64,000 nt of DNA. Source: Companilactobacillus allii. GTDB lineage: Bacteria; Bacillota; Bacilli; Lactobacillales; Lactobacillaceae. Shown here piece by piece: positions 40,806 to 51,895 of the stretch. The stretch covers positions 2,284,053-2,348,052 of the forward strand of contig NZ_CP019323.1 of NCBI RefSeq assembly GCF_001971585.1. Direction: 5' to 3'. Every line of letters starts with the position of its first letter. The stretch's first letter is position 1. Position numbers and translations under genes: made by a program. Under the pieces are notes generated by a model that ran no database searches, was not told the origin of the DNA, and saw only the letters and a list, made by a program, of their open reading frames with translations.

Positions 40806-42578
40806 CTATAAAAGCTTAGCTTCCTTCATTAATTCTTCAATATATGTTCCATGAATCTTTTCAAGAAGTTGTTTCTCCACCATACGTTCCTTAAATGGAA
40901 GTTTAATATCTTTCAATCCTTTTTGATCATTTAGATAATATACAGCTCTCATCAATACACGTGTATCAAATGCTGAAGCGAACACTTCTGGAACACCACG
41001 ATCAACATCTAATAATGTGTATACAGCTTCCATAGCTGTACGAACTGAATATTCAGTTGTAAATACAGTATCACGATCTGTTTCTGAAAAATTACCGATA
41101 AATGCCAAATTCTTTGATCCATTAGGAACTACCAATGGACGATCTCCAACTTTTCTTGGCATGAAATATGAAGTTATATATGGCATATGTGCTGGGATAG
41201 TACTTGCATGATTTTCTGCGATATCTTTGATCTTATCAGTAGGAACACCAATGTGATATAACCATTCCTCACATAATTCCTCACCAGAACAATCAGTGAT
41301 TTTCTTATTTACGAAGTCACCTGGTTTATCTGAGAATAATCCATATACCCAAACAACCAATTCATTTGGTTTTTGAGCCTTAAAGTGTGGTTGTCTACTA
41401 ATTGAGTATCCATACAACCAGCTAGAATCCTTAATACTTACAGGTCCGCTAGTTACGATTGAGCCACTGTGTGGATCTTTTTTACTTATTTTTTCAATGT
41501 ATGGAGTTGCTGAATCATCTGTTAAAGTTATGGTACCTGAAATTACCCAGTTTGCATCTGGAATGTTCTTACAGAACTTGTCTGGATGTCCAAAAGATGA
41601 ATCTTGTTTAGCCAAGTTTTCCCAAAGCTTCCAACTGTCACCTAATTCATGTTCTGTAGGTGCTGGATGTTTCTGATCACCATAAGTTGTACTTTCAGTG
41701 ATTGAACCATTTGTAACAAAGACTAAGTCATTTTCAGTTAAATCAACTGAATCATCTTTGCCATCAACTGTCATATCAATCTTTTTGGCTACTTTGTCTC
41801 CATTTGAAGTATCTACTTCAATATTTTCAACATGTGTATTGTATTGGAAGTTAACTCCTTTACTCTCCAAAAACTTGATAATTGGTAAAATCAAAGATTC
41901 ATATTGATTATATTTTGTAAATCTCAATGATGAGAGATTTGGTAATGAGTCGATATGGTGAACGAATCTCATCAAATAACGTCTCATTTCCATTGCACTA
42001 GCCCATGGTTCAAATGCAAACATCGTTGACCAATATAACCAGAAATTTGACTTGAAGAATTCATCAGTAAATACTTCATCAATTCTCTTATCATCAAGAT
42101 CCTTTTCAGGTGTTAAAACTAAATCTAATAACTCTTGAATAGCCTTTGGTGTCAAAGTCAATTTGTCAGGTACATCAATTGCTTTACCTTGGTCTTGAAT
42201 AGCTCTACCACTTGAATAACTAGGATCTTTCTTATTCAACCAATAAAATTCATCCAAAATTGATATATCAGGATTTTCGAGTGATGGAATTGATCTAAAC
42301 AAATCCCATAGTGTTTCAAAATGTGGTTCCATTTCTCTACCACCACGGATAATATAACCTTTTTGCTCATTCCAGATTCCATCCATACTTCCACCAGGAA
42401 GTGCTAATTCTTCAAGAACATGGATTTTTTCACCTTTCATTTGACCATCACGAACCAAAAATGTTGCGGCAGCCAAACCAGCTAACCCAGACCCAACAAT
42501 ATATGCTGACTTGTTGTCAACACCTTCTGGCTTCATTGGACGTGCAAATGCTTCGTAATTACCATTACTTCTATACAT
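40806..42578 (-). CDS. ohyA: oleate hydratase (FAD-dependent)
   Basis: The 590-residue protein matches the myosin-cross-reactive antigen family: [17 protein letters not shown]-binding [41 protein letters not shown], and C-terminal [14 protein letters not shown]. The enzyme adds water to the cis-9 bond of oleic acid and related free fatty acids to give 10-hydroxy acids, a detoxification step in lactobacilli. ATG 42578 has AGAGGTG upstream; the listed earlier in-frame ATG is weaker. A single-gene transcript is likely. Confidence 0.95.
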   Translation of the reverse strand: MYRSNGNYEAFARPMKPEGVDNKSAYIVGSGLAGLAAATFLVRDGQMKGEKIHVLEELALPGGSMDGIWNEQKGYIIRGGREMEPHFETLWDLFRSIPSLENPDISILDEFYWLNKKDPSYSSGRAIQDQGKAIDVPDKLTLTPKAIQELLDLVLTPEKDLDDKRIDEVFTDEFFKSNFWLYWSTMFAFEPWASAMEMRRYLMRFVHHIDSLPNLSSLRFTKYNQYESLILPIIKFLESKGVNFQYNTHVENIEVDTSNGDKVAKKIDMTVDGKDDSVDLTENDLVFVTNGSITESTTYGDQKHPAPTEHELGDSWKLWENLAKQDSSFGHPDKFCKNIPDANWVISGTITLTDDSATPYIEKISKKDPHSGSIVTSGPVSIKDSSWLYGYSISRQPHFKAQKPNELVVWVYGLFSDKPGDFVNKKITDCSGEELCEEWLYHIGVPTDKIKDIAENHASTIPAHMPYITSYFMPRKVGDRPLVVPNGSKNLAFIGNFSETDRDTVFTTEYSVRTAMEAVYTLLDVDRGVPEVFASAFDTRVLMRAVYYLNDQKGLKDIKLPFKERMVEKQLLEKIHGTYIEELMKEAKLL

Positions 42579-42734
42579 AAGAATCACCTCTCGAATTATT
42601 TAAACCACTTTACGCATCTTTACATGTCAAATATAGTTCCATTACCTTAAAACTACAATAAAAATATATGAATTTTATGTTTCTATTTTTGAATTATTAT
42701 TTATGGTATTTTGACCTTTAAATTACGCACGTAA

Positions 42735-42768
42735 AAAGGCACCGAATCAGTAATGACTCGGTGCCTTC
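42735..42768 (-). terminator. terminator of the aldo/keto reductase gene
   Basis: AGGCACCGA / TCGGTGCCT forms a GC-rich stem, with five T on the leftward side. Confidence 0.75.
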
Positions 42769-42814
42769 AAGAGTAATAATTAGTATAAATAATCATTTTT
42801 CATGAAATAAAAGA

Positions 42815-43639
42815 CTAGAATTCTTCATATTCAGCAGGATCTTGATTTTTTACACGACCATCTACTTTTGTTAAAGAATTTATTTTATTAATATCGTCAT
42901 CTGAAATATTGAAATTAAAAATATCAATATTATCCATTTGTCTAGATGGATTAGATGACTTAGGAATTGGTAAAGTATCAATTTGATGTTCCCATCTCAA
43001 AATAATTTGACCAACTGACTTTCCATATTTTTCAGCCAATTTCATCAATACTGGATCTTTCAAAACAGAACTTGCACGCCCTAGTGGACTCCAATCCATA
43101 GTTACAATACCATGTTCTACATCATAACTACGCATATCTTCTTGATTAAAATATGGATGTAATTCAATTTGATTAATTGCTGGAACAACCCCAGTTTCTC
43201 TTTCTAATCTATCGAGATGTTCTGGTAAGAAGTTACATACACCGATTGATTTAACTAATCCAAACTTTTTAGCCTGAATCAATGCATCCCAAGCTTCAAC
43301 GTACATATCACGTTTTGGATTAGGCCAGTGCAATAAATATAGATCAAAGTAATCAAGATGTGCTCTATACAATGATTCTTGAATAGCTTCAATAGCCTTG
43401 TCTTGCTTATAGTAACGTCCTGGTAATTTTGATGTAACGGTTAATTCAGTTCTTGGAATAGAAGTTCTACCAATTGCTTCACCAACGGCACCTTCGTTTT
43501 CATAATTATAAGCTGTATCGATCATACGGTATCCATTATTAATTGCCGATACAATACTTTGTGCACCTTTATTACCATTGAGTTGATATGTACCAAACCC
43601 AATTTCAGGGATAATTTGACCATCATTTAATTTATACAT
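42815..43639 (-). CDS. aldo/keto reductase
   Basis: The 274-residue enzyme has the family start (GQIIPEIGFGTYQLNG) and the catalytic tetrad regions: MIDTAYNYENE (Asp, Tyr), TVTSKLPG (Lys) and LYLLHWPNP (His). The C-terminal PIPKSSNPSRQMDNI binds NADPH. It reduces aldehydes or ketones; the group resembles 2,5-diketo-D-gluconate or methylglyoxal reductases. ATG 43639 follows AGGAG. Confidence 0.9.
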   Translation of the reverse strand: MYKLNDGQIIPEIGFGTYQLNGNKGAQSIVSAINNGYRMIDTAYNYENEGAVGEAIGRTSIPRTELTVTSKLPGRYYKQDKAIEAIQESLYRAHLDYFDLYLLHWPNPKRDMYVEAWDALIQAKKFGLVKSIGVCNFLPEHLDRLERETGVVPAINQIELHPYFNQEDMRSYDVEHGIVTMDWSPLGRASSVLKDPVLMKLAEKYGKSVGQIILRWEHQIDTLPIPKSSNPSRQMDNIDIFNFNISDDDINKINSLTKVDGRVKNQDPAEYEEF

Positions 43640-43685
43640 GAATAAAATCCTCCTTATATTTAAGGTACAACAAATTGTAAAATTG

Positions 43686-43791
43686 CACAAAAAAAGTTCC
43701 TTCACCAATCCGAGGCAAAGGAACTTAAGGATAATCTTACAGAAATCTTTGGAATGTGTAAGAAAACCCCTTTTGCAGGTAGGCTACCTGC
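43686..43791. terminator. terminator and inverted repeat between reductase and serine hydrolase genes
   Basis: AAGTTCCTT / AAGGAACTT (43694-43726) is T-rich leftward, so it can end the serine hydrolase transcript. A separate perfect palindrome GCAGGTAGGCTACCTGC (43775-43791) lies between it and the hydrolase stop; its role is unknown. Confidence 0.6.
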
Positions 43792-43827
43792 ACAACTAAT
43801 AATACACGTTTCGACAGAAAATTGCTA

Positions 43828-44952
43828 TTAATTATTTAACATATTGTATATTTGAACAACAACTGGCTTAATATCAACTGATATACGTTGGTAATTCTCT
43901 AATGCAACGACTGCATTTTTACCATTATCGGAAATATGGATAACATCTTGGAACCCATATCCCCAGCCATTCGCAAATTTATTGTTCTTATCATTATAAA
44001 ATCCTCCGCCATACATACTATGACTTCCAGATTTATGTAACTGCTTTTGCGATTTCTTAGTCAACATCTTACCTGCAACTATATATTGTTCAGCTTTATA
44101 CAGATCTTCAGCACTCATATAAACTTGACCAGTACCTAATTCATCGTAAGTGTAATATTTATTAGTTCTAAATGCATTACGATAATCTGCTTTTGCGGAT
44201 AATGGATCAATATTACTGTACCCAGCTGCTTTATCAATATGTGAAGATTTATCATAAGCAAAAATTGTATGTTTTAGATGTAATTTATCAATATAAGTTT
44301 TGGTAAACATATATCTATATGACTTACCAGTGGTTTTTTCAAGAATCCCACTTAACAAATTATAATTAATCGGAGAATAGAACCATTTATTATAATAAGC
44401 GCTAGAAAAGTGTAATTTTGTAATATCATTTTTTAAGATATTATCGTCTGACATAACTTGACTGGGACCAATCTGTGTTGGCATCAATAATCCAGATTTC
44501 ATATCAAGCATTTGTTGGATAGTTATCTTTTTACTGCCAGGAATATTCGGATAGAACTTGGATAGCTTGTCATCAAGTGATAGTTTGCCCAATTCAACCT
44601 GTTTCATTATCATTGCTGCTGTAAATGACTTTTGAATTGAGTCAATCTCATATGATGTATTTTCAGTATTTAATTTCCCCTTAGCATAATTTGAATACCC
44701 ACGACTAGTTTCATATAATACTTTCCCATTTCGCATAACTAAAATAGTCCCTGAAAACTTTTTTTCATTTAATAATGTATTTACTTGGTTCTTAAACGAT
44801 GTGGCATCAAAGCTTTCGTCATTATTGGTACTATTATCAATTGGTACATTATCTTTAGTAGTATCATCTGCACTTATTAAAATTGGCTGAAACATTGGTA
44901 TTGATAAAAAAATTGCTAAACAAGCAAGTATATATCGGAACTTTCTTTTCAT
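43828..44952 (-). CDS. serine hydrolase, beta-lactamase/penicillin-binding-like
   Basis: The protein has an export signal (MKRKFRYILACLAIFLSIPMFQ), a Thr/Asp/Asn-rich link and a beta-lactamase-fold domain. The catalytic SxxK is SIQK. The usual YxN motif reads YSP (FYSPINYNLLSGIL), and the KTG place reads like HSMYGGG. So the enzyme may be a peptidase or a non-hydrolytic wall protein rather than a beta-lactamase. ATG 44952 follows GGAAGGTG. Confidence 0.8.
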   Translation of the reverse strand: MKRKFRYILACLAIFLSIPMFQPILISADDTTKDNVPIDNSTNNDESFDATSFKNQVNTLLNEKKFSGTILVMRNGKVLYETSRGYSNYAKGKLNTENTSYEIDSIQKSFTAAMIMKQVELGKLSLDDKLSKFYPNIPGSKKITIQQMLDMKSGLLMPTQIGPSQVMSDDNILKNDITKLHFSSAYYNKWFYSPINYNLLSGILEKTTGKSYRYMFTKTYIDKLHLKHTIFAYDKSSHIDKAAGYSNIDPLSAKADYRNAFRTNKYYTYDELGTGQVYMSAEDLYKAEQYIVAGKMLTKKSQKQLHKSGSHSMYGGGFYNDKNNKFANGWGYGFQDVIHISDNGKNAVVALENYQRISVDIKPVVVQIYNMLNN

Positions 44953-45131
44953 AAATGACACCTTCCCAGAAATAATTACTTCAATTCCGTTTATAAAACA
45001 AATTATAAAATATTTTTATTATTTAAAATAACTATATAACCTTAAATATTCAAATCGTATAGCAAGTCGAATTATAGGCTACTATATATAGATATGGTAG
45101 AATTGATTTAATAAACTCAAAGGAGAAATTT

Positions 45132-45680
45132 ATGTCCACAATAATTATTGTCGTTGTTGTTATAGTGCTAGCTTTTATTTATGCCGGCTTATATAACAAT
45201 CTAGTAAGATACCGTAATCGTGCACGTGAATTCAGTTCACAAATTGGCGTGCAATTAAAACGTCGTACTGACTTAATTCCTAACTTAGTTGAAACAGTTA
45301 AGGGATATGCAAGTCATGAAAAGGAAACACTTTCTAAAGTAGTCGAATTAAGAAACAATGTCACAAATGCTGGCTCGCTACAAGAAAAGGTTGATGCCGA
45401 TAATCAACTTACTGGAGTATTAAGACAAGTATTTGCACTTTCAGAAAGTTATCCAGATTTGAAAGCTAATCAAGAATTCGGAAGATTAATGGAAGAATTA
45501 TCTAATACAGAAAATAAAGTTTCATATGCTCGTCAAGCATATAACAGCCAAGTTCAGTTATATGATACAGCAATAGAAACATTCCCAAGAAATATCATTG
45601 CAAAAATTCACGGATTTAAACGTATGGACTTCTTACAAATTCCTGAAGCAGAAACAGAAGTACCTAAGGTTAAATTCTAG
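45132..45680 (+). CDS. lemA: LemA family protein
   Basis: The 182-residue protein has one N-terminal membrane helix (IIIVVVVIVLAFIYAGLYNNLV) followed by the conserved LemA helical bundle (GVQLKRRTDLIPNLVETVKGYASHEKETL ... AYNSQVQLYDTAIETFPRNIIAKIHGFKRMDFL). It is followed 10 bp later by htpX, the usual pairing in lactic acid bacteria. The role is not well known; the pair is linked to membrane protein quality control. Confidence 0.93.
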   Translation: MSTIIIVVVVIVLAFIYAGLYNNLVRYRNRAREFSSQIGVQLKRRTDLIPNLVETVKGYASHEKETLSKVVELRNNVTNAGSLQEKVDADNQLTGVLRQVFALSESYPDLKANQEFGRLMEELSNTENKVSYARQAYNSQVQLYDTAIETFPRNIIAKIHGFKRMDFLQIPEAETEVPKVKF

Positions 45681-45690
45681 GAGCTAAATT

Positions 45691-46608
45691 ATGATATACC
45701 AGCAAATCGATAGAAACAAACGTAAGACTTATTTAATTTTCACTGTTTTCTTCATTATTTTAGCCGGTATTGGAAGTTTTATTGGGGACTTTTTTATGGA
45801 CAATATTTGGGGTGGATTAATAATCACTCTGATTGTTGCATTGGTTTATACGCTGATAACCTATTTTCAATCGACTAATATTGTGATGCAAATGAATGGA
45901 GCCAAGAAGGTCAATTCAGCAGAAGAAGCACCTGATCTATGGCATATCGTTGAAGACTTAACAATGGTCGCAGATATACCCTTTCCAGATATTTATATCA
46001 TAAAAGATGACTCTCCAAACGCTTTTGCTACTGGTCGTGATCCTGATCACGCAGCCGTTGCCGTTACAAGTGGACTGTATAAAATGATGAATCGTGAGGA
46101 ACTTGAAGGTGTTTTGGCCCACGAAATATCACATGTTAAAAACTATGATATCCGTGTTTCAACCATCTCTATTGCCCTTTCATCCGCCATAATATTCTTG
46201 AGTTATTTAATTGGTAATGCCTATCGTTTTGTTCTGCCATTCAATGATGATCGTGATAGAAATTCTGGAGGTGGATCTTGGGTTGCCATTAGAGCTGTTC
46301 TTTGGTTAATTGGAATTGTATTCCTGATACTGGGTCCATTTATAGCCAGTATTGTACAACTCGCTATTTCTAGAAATCGTGAATATTTAGCTGATGTCTC
46401 CGGAGCTGAATTAACTCGTAATCCTCAAGGATTAATTAATGCTCTAGAAAAATTAAAAGATAGCACAAAACCAATGAAAAAAGTTGATGAGGCAAGTGCC
46501 TCACTTTATATTGATGATCCACTAAAGAAAAAACATTTTACCCATATGTTTGATACTCATCCACCTTTGGATGATCGAATTGCAGCATTAAAGAAATCAT
46601 TTATGTAG
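45691..46608 (+). CDS. htpX: membrane zinc metalloprotease HtpX
   Basis: The 305-residue protein has four predicted membrane helices and the zinc motif HEISH (His144-His148), with the distal glutamate in NREYLADVSGAEL. It ends FDTHPPLDDRIAALK, typical of HtpX. It degrades misfolded membrane proteins. It is co-transcribed with lemA and followed by a terminator. Confidence 0.95.
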   Translation: MIYQQIDRNKRKTYLIFTVFFIILAGIGSFIGDFFMDNIWGGLIITLIVALVYTLITYFQSTNIVMQMNGAKKVNSAEEAPDLWHIVEDLTMVADIPFPDIYIIKDDSPNAFATGRDPDHAAVAVTSGLYKMMNREELEGVLAHEISHVKNYDIRVSTISIALSSAIIFLSYLIGNAYRFVLPFNDDRDRNSGGGSWVAIRAVLWLIGIVFLILGPFIASIVQLAISRNREYLADVSGAELTRNPQGLINALEKLKDSTKPMKKVDEASASLYIDDPLKKKHFTHMFDTHPPLDDRIAALKKSFM

Positions 46609-46639
46609 GATTCAATCTAGTTTTGATTGAATCCTTTTT
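46608..46639 (+). terminator. terminator of lemA-htpX
   Basis: GGATTCAATC / GATTGAATCC forms a ten-pair stem followed by five T. Confidence 0.8.
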
Positions 46640-46752
46640 ATTTGCCTTATCGAATTATTAATAACTGCTCATATGACTGAGAAATTTGCTAGTCATATGA
46701 TAAAATAACAGGTGAAGATTTTTTATAAATCTTTGAGTTGAGAGGGAATTTT

Positions 46753-47559
46753 ATGTATATGCTTTTACTGATCCTACTTGGGGTCATTGTATTATTCACC
46801 ACGTTTATGACGAAACCTAAAAAAAGGATTCATCATAGATTAGTTTCATTAGGATTATTGTTAGTCGTTGTTGGTGGATCAGGAGTCTACGAAAGTTATC
46901 AAGGGAACACCTCAACTGGGGATAACCCAAGACAAAGTGTTAAGACAACTACTGATTCATCGACTGATCTTTCCAAGTTAAATTACCAAAGTGATCAAGA
47001 AATCGAAGTTAACAATAACAAACCTACCTTTACTAGTTCGGATTTGAATATCAATAATGGTGCATGGCAAAGTTTCACCAATCTTGATAACTTGAACAGA
47101 GCAGTAAGAGCAGATGCACTATTGAATAAGGGCTTGATGCCAACAGCAAAACGTGAGCCACTTTACGTTAATCCTACGGGATGGCACAACAAGAAATTAA
47201 AGTCAGGCTGGTTATATAATCGTTCTCACTTAATTGGCTACCAATTAAGTGGTCAAAATAACAATCCCAAGAATTTAATGACTGGTACACGTTCATTAAA
47301 CTCTCCGGAAATGTTAAAACATGAGAATGATATAGCCTACTACCTTAAGCAAGATCCTAATAACTATATTAGATATCGAGTTCAACCAATCTATCGTGGC
47401 AATGAATTAGTTGCCAGAGGTGTACAAATGATGGCTGAATCTATGGATAGTCAAGGAAGTGCTGATGGCCAAGTCTCATTCAATGTGTATATATTTAACA
47501 TCGAAAGCGGCGTAACAATTAATTATTCTGATGGTACTAGTGTAGTCAATAACAATTAA
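46753..47559 (+). CDS. membrane-anchored DNA/RNA non-specific endonuclease
   Basis: The protein has an N-terminal membrane anchor ([18 protein letters not shown]), a second hydrophobic stretch and a Ser/Thr-rich link. The beta-beta-alpha-metal nuclease domain carries [20 protein letters not shown] (NRSH in place of DRGH) and [10 protein letters not shown]. It resembles EndA/DNA-entry nucleases of streptococci. It may degrade outside DNA. It is followed 13 bp later by glyA, so the two may share a transcript. ATG 46753 has GAGGGA upstream. Confidence 0.85.
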   Translation: MYMLLLILLGVIVLFTTFMTKPKKRIHHRLVSLGLLLVVVGGSGVYESYQGNTSTGDNPRQSVKTTTDSSTDLSKLNYQSDQEIEVNNNKPTFTSSDLNINNGAWQSFTNLDNLNRAVRADALLNKGLMPTAKREPLYVNPTGWHNKKLKSGWLYNRSHLIGYQLSGQNNNPKNLMTGTRSLNSPEMLKHENDIAYYLKQDPNNYIRYRVQPIYRGNELVARGVQMMAESMDSQGSADGQVSFNVYIFNIESGVTINYSDGTSVVNNN

Positions 47560-47572
47560 GGAGATGTTTGGA

Positions 47573-48802
47573 ATGCAATATAGCTCAGGCGATAAAGAAA
47601 TTTTTGATTTGATTGGAAAAGAAGAAGACCGTCAAAACCGTAATATAGAATTGATTGCTTCTGAAAATATTGTTTCGGACAATGTTAGAAAGGCTCAAGG
47701 TTCAGTTCTAACTAACAAATATGCTGAAGGTTATCCTGGCAAGAGATATTATGGTGGTTGTGAATATATTGACCAAATAGAAACAATAGCTATTGAACGT
47801 GCCAAGAAATTATTTGGTGCTGAATATGTTAACGTTCAACCTCACTCAGGTTCTCAAGCAAATGCGGCCGCATACCAAGCAGTCTTGAAACCAGGAGATT
47901 CTGTACTAGGTATGGATCTTAATGCTGGCGGACATCTTACACACGGTTCAAAGGTTAACTTTTCAGGTAAAATGTACAAGTTTCATTCATATGGAGTTAA
48001 TGACGAAGGATTCATAGACTATGATGATGTACAAAAGATTGCTGAAGAGGTGAAACCAAAATTAATTGTTGCTGGTGCTTCAGCATATAGCCGTATAATT
48101 GATTTTAAAAAATTCAAAGAAATTGCTGATTCAGTTGGCGCTTTACTAATGGTTGATATGGCCCATATTGCCGGACTAGTTGCTGTTGGATTACACCCAA
48201 CACCAATTGGTGTCGCTGATATTGTGACTACAACTACCCATAAAACACTTAGAGGACCTCGTGGCGGAATGATTTTTGCTAAACCAGAGCTTGGTAAAAA
48301 AATCAATTCTGCAATTTTCCCAGGAACACAAGGTGGCCCACTGGAACACGTAATTGCTGCTAAAGCTGTTGCATTTGGTGAAGACTTACAACCACAATTC
48401 AAGGATTATATAGAACAAGTTGTTAAAAACGCAGCTGCAATGGCTGAAGTTATAAACGATTCAGAAGACTTATCAGTTTTAACTGGTGGAACAGATAATC
48501 ACCTTCTCAACGTTGTTTTAACGAAAACTGATATGAACGGTATGGAAGTTCAAGACATGCTTGATTCCATCCACATCACATCTAACAAAGAAGCCATTCC
48601 AAATGACCCATTGCCACCTAAATACACATCAGGGCTTCGTTTAGGAACTCCTGCAATCACAAGTCGTGGATTTGATGAAGATGATTGTCGTGAAGTTGCA
48701 CACATTATTGTAGATGCTATTAAGTATCATAATGACAGTGACAAACTTGAAGAACTTGATAAGAGAACAAAGGCACTTACTGATAAACATCCAATTAAAT
48801 AA
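47573..48802 (+). CDS. glyA: serine hydroxymethyltransferase
   Basis: The 409-residue PLP enzyme has the lysine motif [13 protein letters not shown], the N-terminal [12 protein letters not shown] and [15 protein letters not shown]. It converts serine and tetrahydrofolate to glycine and methylene-tetrahydrofolate, the main one-carbon source. AAGGAG lies 9 nt before ATG 47573; the earlier in-frame ATG touches the ribosome site. Length is normal. Confidence 0.96.
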   Translation: MQYSSGDKEIFDLIGKEEDRQNRNIELIASENIVSDNVRKAQGSVLTNKYAEGYPGKRYYGGCEYIDQIETIAIERAKKLFGAEYVNVQPHSGSQANAAAYQAVLKPGDSVLGMDLNAGGHLTHGSKVNFSGKMYKFHSYGVNDEGFIDYDDVQKIAEEVKPKLIVAGASAYSRIIDFKKFKEIADSVGALLMVDMAHIAGLVAVGLHPTPIGVADIVTTTTHKTLRGPRGGMIFAKPELGKKINSAIFPGTQGGPLEHVIAAKAVAFGEDLQPQFKDYIEQVVKNAAAMAEVINDSEDLSVLTGGTDNHLLNVVLTKTDMNGMEVQDMLDSIHITSNKEAIPNDPLPPKYTSGLRLGTPAITSRGFDEDDCREVAHIIVDAIKYHNDSDKLEELDKRTKALTDKHPIK

Positions 48803-48813
48803 ATAATCATAAA

Positions 48814-48851
48814 AAAAAGATCAAACTCAAAATTGAGTTTGATCTTTTTTC
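48814..48851. terminator. bidirectional terminator between glyA and the permease gene
   Basis: AAGATCAAACTCAA / TTGAGTTTGATCTT forms a 14-pair stem with a 2-nt loop, A-rich on the left and T-rich on the right. It serves both convergent genes. Confidence 0.85.
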
Positions 48852-48853
48852 GA

Positions 48854-50380
48854 CTAGTCTAAAACTGAATCTTTTGCTTTTTTAGCTTTTTGTTTACGAT
48901 CATAATTACCATACAATATCAACGCAATAGCACCAAATACGATAGGACCAATAACTGTCCAGAAAGCATCTGAATATGCATGCTCAATTATTGGTTGGAT
49001 AACTGTAAAGATTACAGCTAAAGCCAACACAACAAATGAAACAATTGATACTGCCCACATTGCTTTTCTATTTTTATAGAACAAATATGGCTTTTCAATC
49101 TTATCATTTATATTGAAAAATGGATATGCTCCGACTAAGAATAGATATGGAATAGTTGTTGAAACGTTAGCCATCAATGTTAAAACATTATAAAGTTGCT
49201 TAGCATTTCTACCACCAAAGGCAATAAGCAAAATCATAATTCCTACAAATCCAGCCTGCATCCACATTGCATTAGCTGGCATACCATGTTTATTTAATTT
49301 AGTTACACGTTCTGGCCAAAAGTCTTTTGGTGTACCCATAATAAACGACTTCAATGGTGAATAAACCAAAACAAAGAATGAACCCATATACAAAATAAAC
49401 ATATCAAATCCAGTAAATCTAGCTAACCATTCACCTGTAGTAATAGCTGCAGCATGACTCCAACCAATACTATCAGCGAACTGATAACCTAAGTTGCTCA
49501 TCATAACATAAGTAATATTACCTAGATTAACGTTTGATTTACCAAGAATCTGATTCCAATTTGTACTGATACCCCACATAAGAATAGTTAATGAGTAAGT
49601 AACAGCAATAACACCTGCCGATATCAAGACACCACGTGGGAAATCACGCTTAGGGTGCTTCATACTATCAGTAACAGCACCAACAGATTCCATACCACCG
49701 TATGCAAATATCGCATAAACAACGAATGAAATCATACCAATTGGTGATGCAAAGGCTGGATTAGCTGAATGAATAAACGTATCTAGTCCTGTAATTGGTT
49801 CTGCTGAATGAAATCCTGATGTAAATAACAGTATTAAACTTAGTAAAAAGAAGATACCGTTTAATGCAATAGTCAAAATACCACCAACAGATGAAACTTT
49901 AGAAATCTTATCCATTCCTAGACTTGCGAAAAATGTGACAAACATAATCCACAATAATCCTAATATACCAATAACTTGGGTTGCACTAAGTCCGAACATA
50001 CCCCAAGATTGTGTACCATCATGACCTACAAAAAAGGTTGATAGTGGAATCCAAACTTTTGTAGATGTTGAAACTAACCAAACTTCCCAAGAAGCTAGCC
50101 AGATAAATGTACCAGTGAAGGCAATCTTTGGTCCTACAGCTCCTTCGATCCAAGAATAAATTCCACCCTTTGCTTCGTTAAAAGCGGAACCATACTCTGC
50201 CATCATAAATCCTGCAGGTAGGAAGAAGAATACCGCTGCAAATACGTACCAAATAATACTTGCTAATCCCATTTGCTCATAAGCAACTGTTGTATTAGCA
50301 AATCCGAAAATCGCCGTAAAAATCATCATTATTAATCCAAATAATGTAATGGTTTTTTTCGTCGAATTACCATCATCCAT
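48854..50380 (-). CDS. yjeM: APC family amino acid permease, YjeM type
   Basis: The 508-residue protein has about 12 membrane helices and matches the YjeM subgroup of glutamate:GABA-antiporter-like transporters (TAIFGFANTTVAYEQMGLASIIWYV, AEYGSAFNEAKGGIYSWIEGAVG). The substrate is not certain. It lies downstream of a dipeptidase gene, so uptake or exchange of amino acids freed from peptides is plausible. GGGGA lies before the ATG. Confidence 0.85.
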   Translation of the reverse strand: MDDGNSTKKTITLFGLIMMIFTAIFGFANTTVAYEQMGLASIIWYVFAAVFFFLPAGFMMAEYGSAFNEAKGGIYSWIEGAVGPKIAFTGTFIWLASWEVWLVSTSTKVWIPLSTFFVGHDGTQSWGMFGLSATQVIGILGLLWIMFVTFFASLGMDKISKVSSVGGILTIALNGIFFLLSLILLFTSGFHSAEPITGLDTFIHSANPAFASPIGMISFVVYAIFAYGGMESVGAVTDSMKHPKRDFPRGVLISAGVIAVTYSLTILMWGISTNWNQILGKSNVNLGNITYVMMSNLGYQFADSIGWSHAAAITTGEWLARFTGFDMFILYMGSFFVLVYSPLKSFIMGTPKDFWPERVTKLNKHGMPANAMWMQAGFVGIMILLIAFGGRNAKQLYNVLTLMANVSTTIPYLFLVGAYPFFNINDKIEKPYLFYKNRKAMWAVSIVSFVVLALAVIFTVIQPIIEHAYSDAFWTVIGPIVFGAIALILYGNYDRKQKAKKAKDSVLD

Positions 50381-50453
50381 TGTTTAATCCCCTTAACGGG
50401 TTCCAGGACGAATCCCTTCGCCCTTCTCAAAATTTAAATTTTCAATGTACTAA

Positions 50454-51884
50454 TTATAAGTTCATATCAGTCTTAAAGTTCAGAGGTGAAAAATCAGTCG
50501 AGTCCGTAATTAATTGAGCAATTAATTCTTTATATGCATCAAGTGACGTTTTAGACATCTTGTTAGATGCATCTGTCAAAAATTGTGGTAATTCTTCAGA
50601 ATCCTTACTTAAAGCTTGCATATCAAAATCACGTAACATATCACGTAATGTGATATTAATTTCTTTTTGCTTAGCTTGATAATTTTTACCAAGTTCCTTG
50701 TAATGACTATCTAATAAAACTCCAGCCAGTTTGTATGTCCAATATGCTGACTTACTATCATATGGAAGTTCTCCAATTTTGTACTCATCTGGAGTATCTG
50801 TGATTCCCATATAAAATGGAACATAAATACTCTGTGATGCGACTCCCATTGCAAGCCATTGGACACACGCAATTTCTGGATCCATATCAGGTCTAATTTG
50901 TAAGACATGTGATTCTTGTGTCTTAGCTAAACTGATCGGACGATAACGTTTATTATTCACACTATTATTCAAAGGGTCAAAATCAGTCTTTTGATAATGT
51001 GATGCCAAATAATCTTGTGCATCATCAATGCTTAATAAACGATTTGCTTTCTTTATGAAAGATAGGTCTTCACTTTCAGGGCTTTCATTTGTCTTTCCTG
51101 AAAAGTTTTGTTGTCCCCACCAAACACGTGGTGTGCTATATATTTCATCAGATAAATCATGTGTTCCAAAAATATTTCTAAAATTAAATCCACTTGGATT
51201 AGGATTCAAATTATTATCATTGACGAATTCTTGTAGATCATTTCTAAATAAGAACTGATCTGAATCCTCAAAATCAATTTCTTGAATCGCCAACTGGTTA
51301 GCAACAACAGCATAAGAATCATCGGGGATACGTTGTGCTACCCAATAGTGGCCCGAACCATTTTCAAAATACCAAACTTCATCTTTATCAGAAAATAAGA
51401 CACCGTTTGTTTCACATGTCCCATAATCTTCAATAATTTTACCTAAACGTTCAACACCCTCACGAGCACTCTTAACATATGGTAAAATCGTTGTTATCAT
51501 GGCTTCTTCGCCAATACCATTTTTCTCAAGCGGATCAACGCCTAGAACACGTTGATTAGAATAAGCACTTTCAGTAGCACTCATTCCCACACCAAATTCA
51601 TTGAATCCATCTTCTTCAAACAAACCTTCTTTAAAAGTCCATTCAGGAGTAGCTGAATATTTATAGCGAGTCTTAGGTAGATCCATCTTAAAATCATTAG
51701 CCTTGGAAACAAACTGCTGGTCTTGTGTATATTCCTTGTGTTCATGAATAACAAAATGCTTTGGCCATGATGGCATTGCATCTTCATTTCTTCCAATAAT
51801 AGTTGAGCCATCAATTGTGGCCTTTTTACCTATTAAAATACTCGTACAAGCAGAAAGAGAACTTTTATTATAGTCTAATGACAT
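50454..51884 (-). CDS. C69 family dipeptidase
   Basis: The 476-residue protein belongs to the Ntn-hydrolase C69 (PepD) group. The nucleophile would be Cys13 (SACTSILIGKKATIDGSTIIGRNEDAMP) after removal of the preceding residues. It splits a broad range of dipeptides in the cytoplasm; lactobacilli usually have several copies. Length fits the family. It lies 11 bp from the YbjQ-family gene. Confidence 0.93.
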   Translation of the reverse strand: MSLDYNKSSLSACTSILIGKKATIDGSTIIGRNEDAMPSWPKHFVIHEHKEYTQDQQFVSKANDFKMDLPKTRYKYSATPEWTFKEGLFEEDGFNEFGVGMSATESAYSNQRVLGVDPLEKNGIGEEAMITTILPYVKSAREGVERLGKIIEDYGTCETNGVLFSDKDEVWYFENGSGHYWVAQRIPDDSYAVVANQLAIQEIDFEDSDQFLFRNDLQEFVNDNNLNPNPSGFNFRNIFGTHDLSDEIYSTPRVWWGQQNFSGKTNESPESEDLSFIKKANRLLSIDDAQDYLASHYQKTDFDPLNNSVNNKRYRPISLAKTQESHVLQIRPDMDPEIACVQWLAMGVASQSIYVPFYMGITDTPDEYKIGELPYDSKSAYWTYKLAGVLLDSHYKELGKNYQAKQKEINITLRDMLRDFDMQALSKDSEELPQFLTDASNKMSKTSLDAYKELIAQLITDSTDFSPLNFKTDMNL

Positions 51885-51895
51885 TTAATCTCACC

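Noticed and set aside
43775-43791. Palindrome GCAGGTAGGCTACCTGC as a riboswitch or T-box
   Set aside because: It is a simple 17-bp inverted repeat in a 3' region with no leader-like context.
48019-48402. 127-codon leftward frame within glyA
   Set aside because: Antisense shadow of the highly conserved PLP-binding part of glyA.
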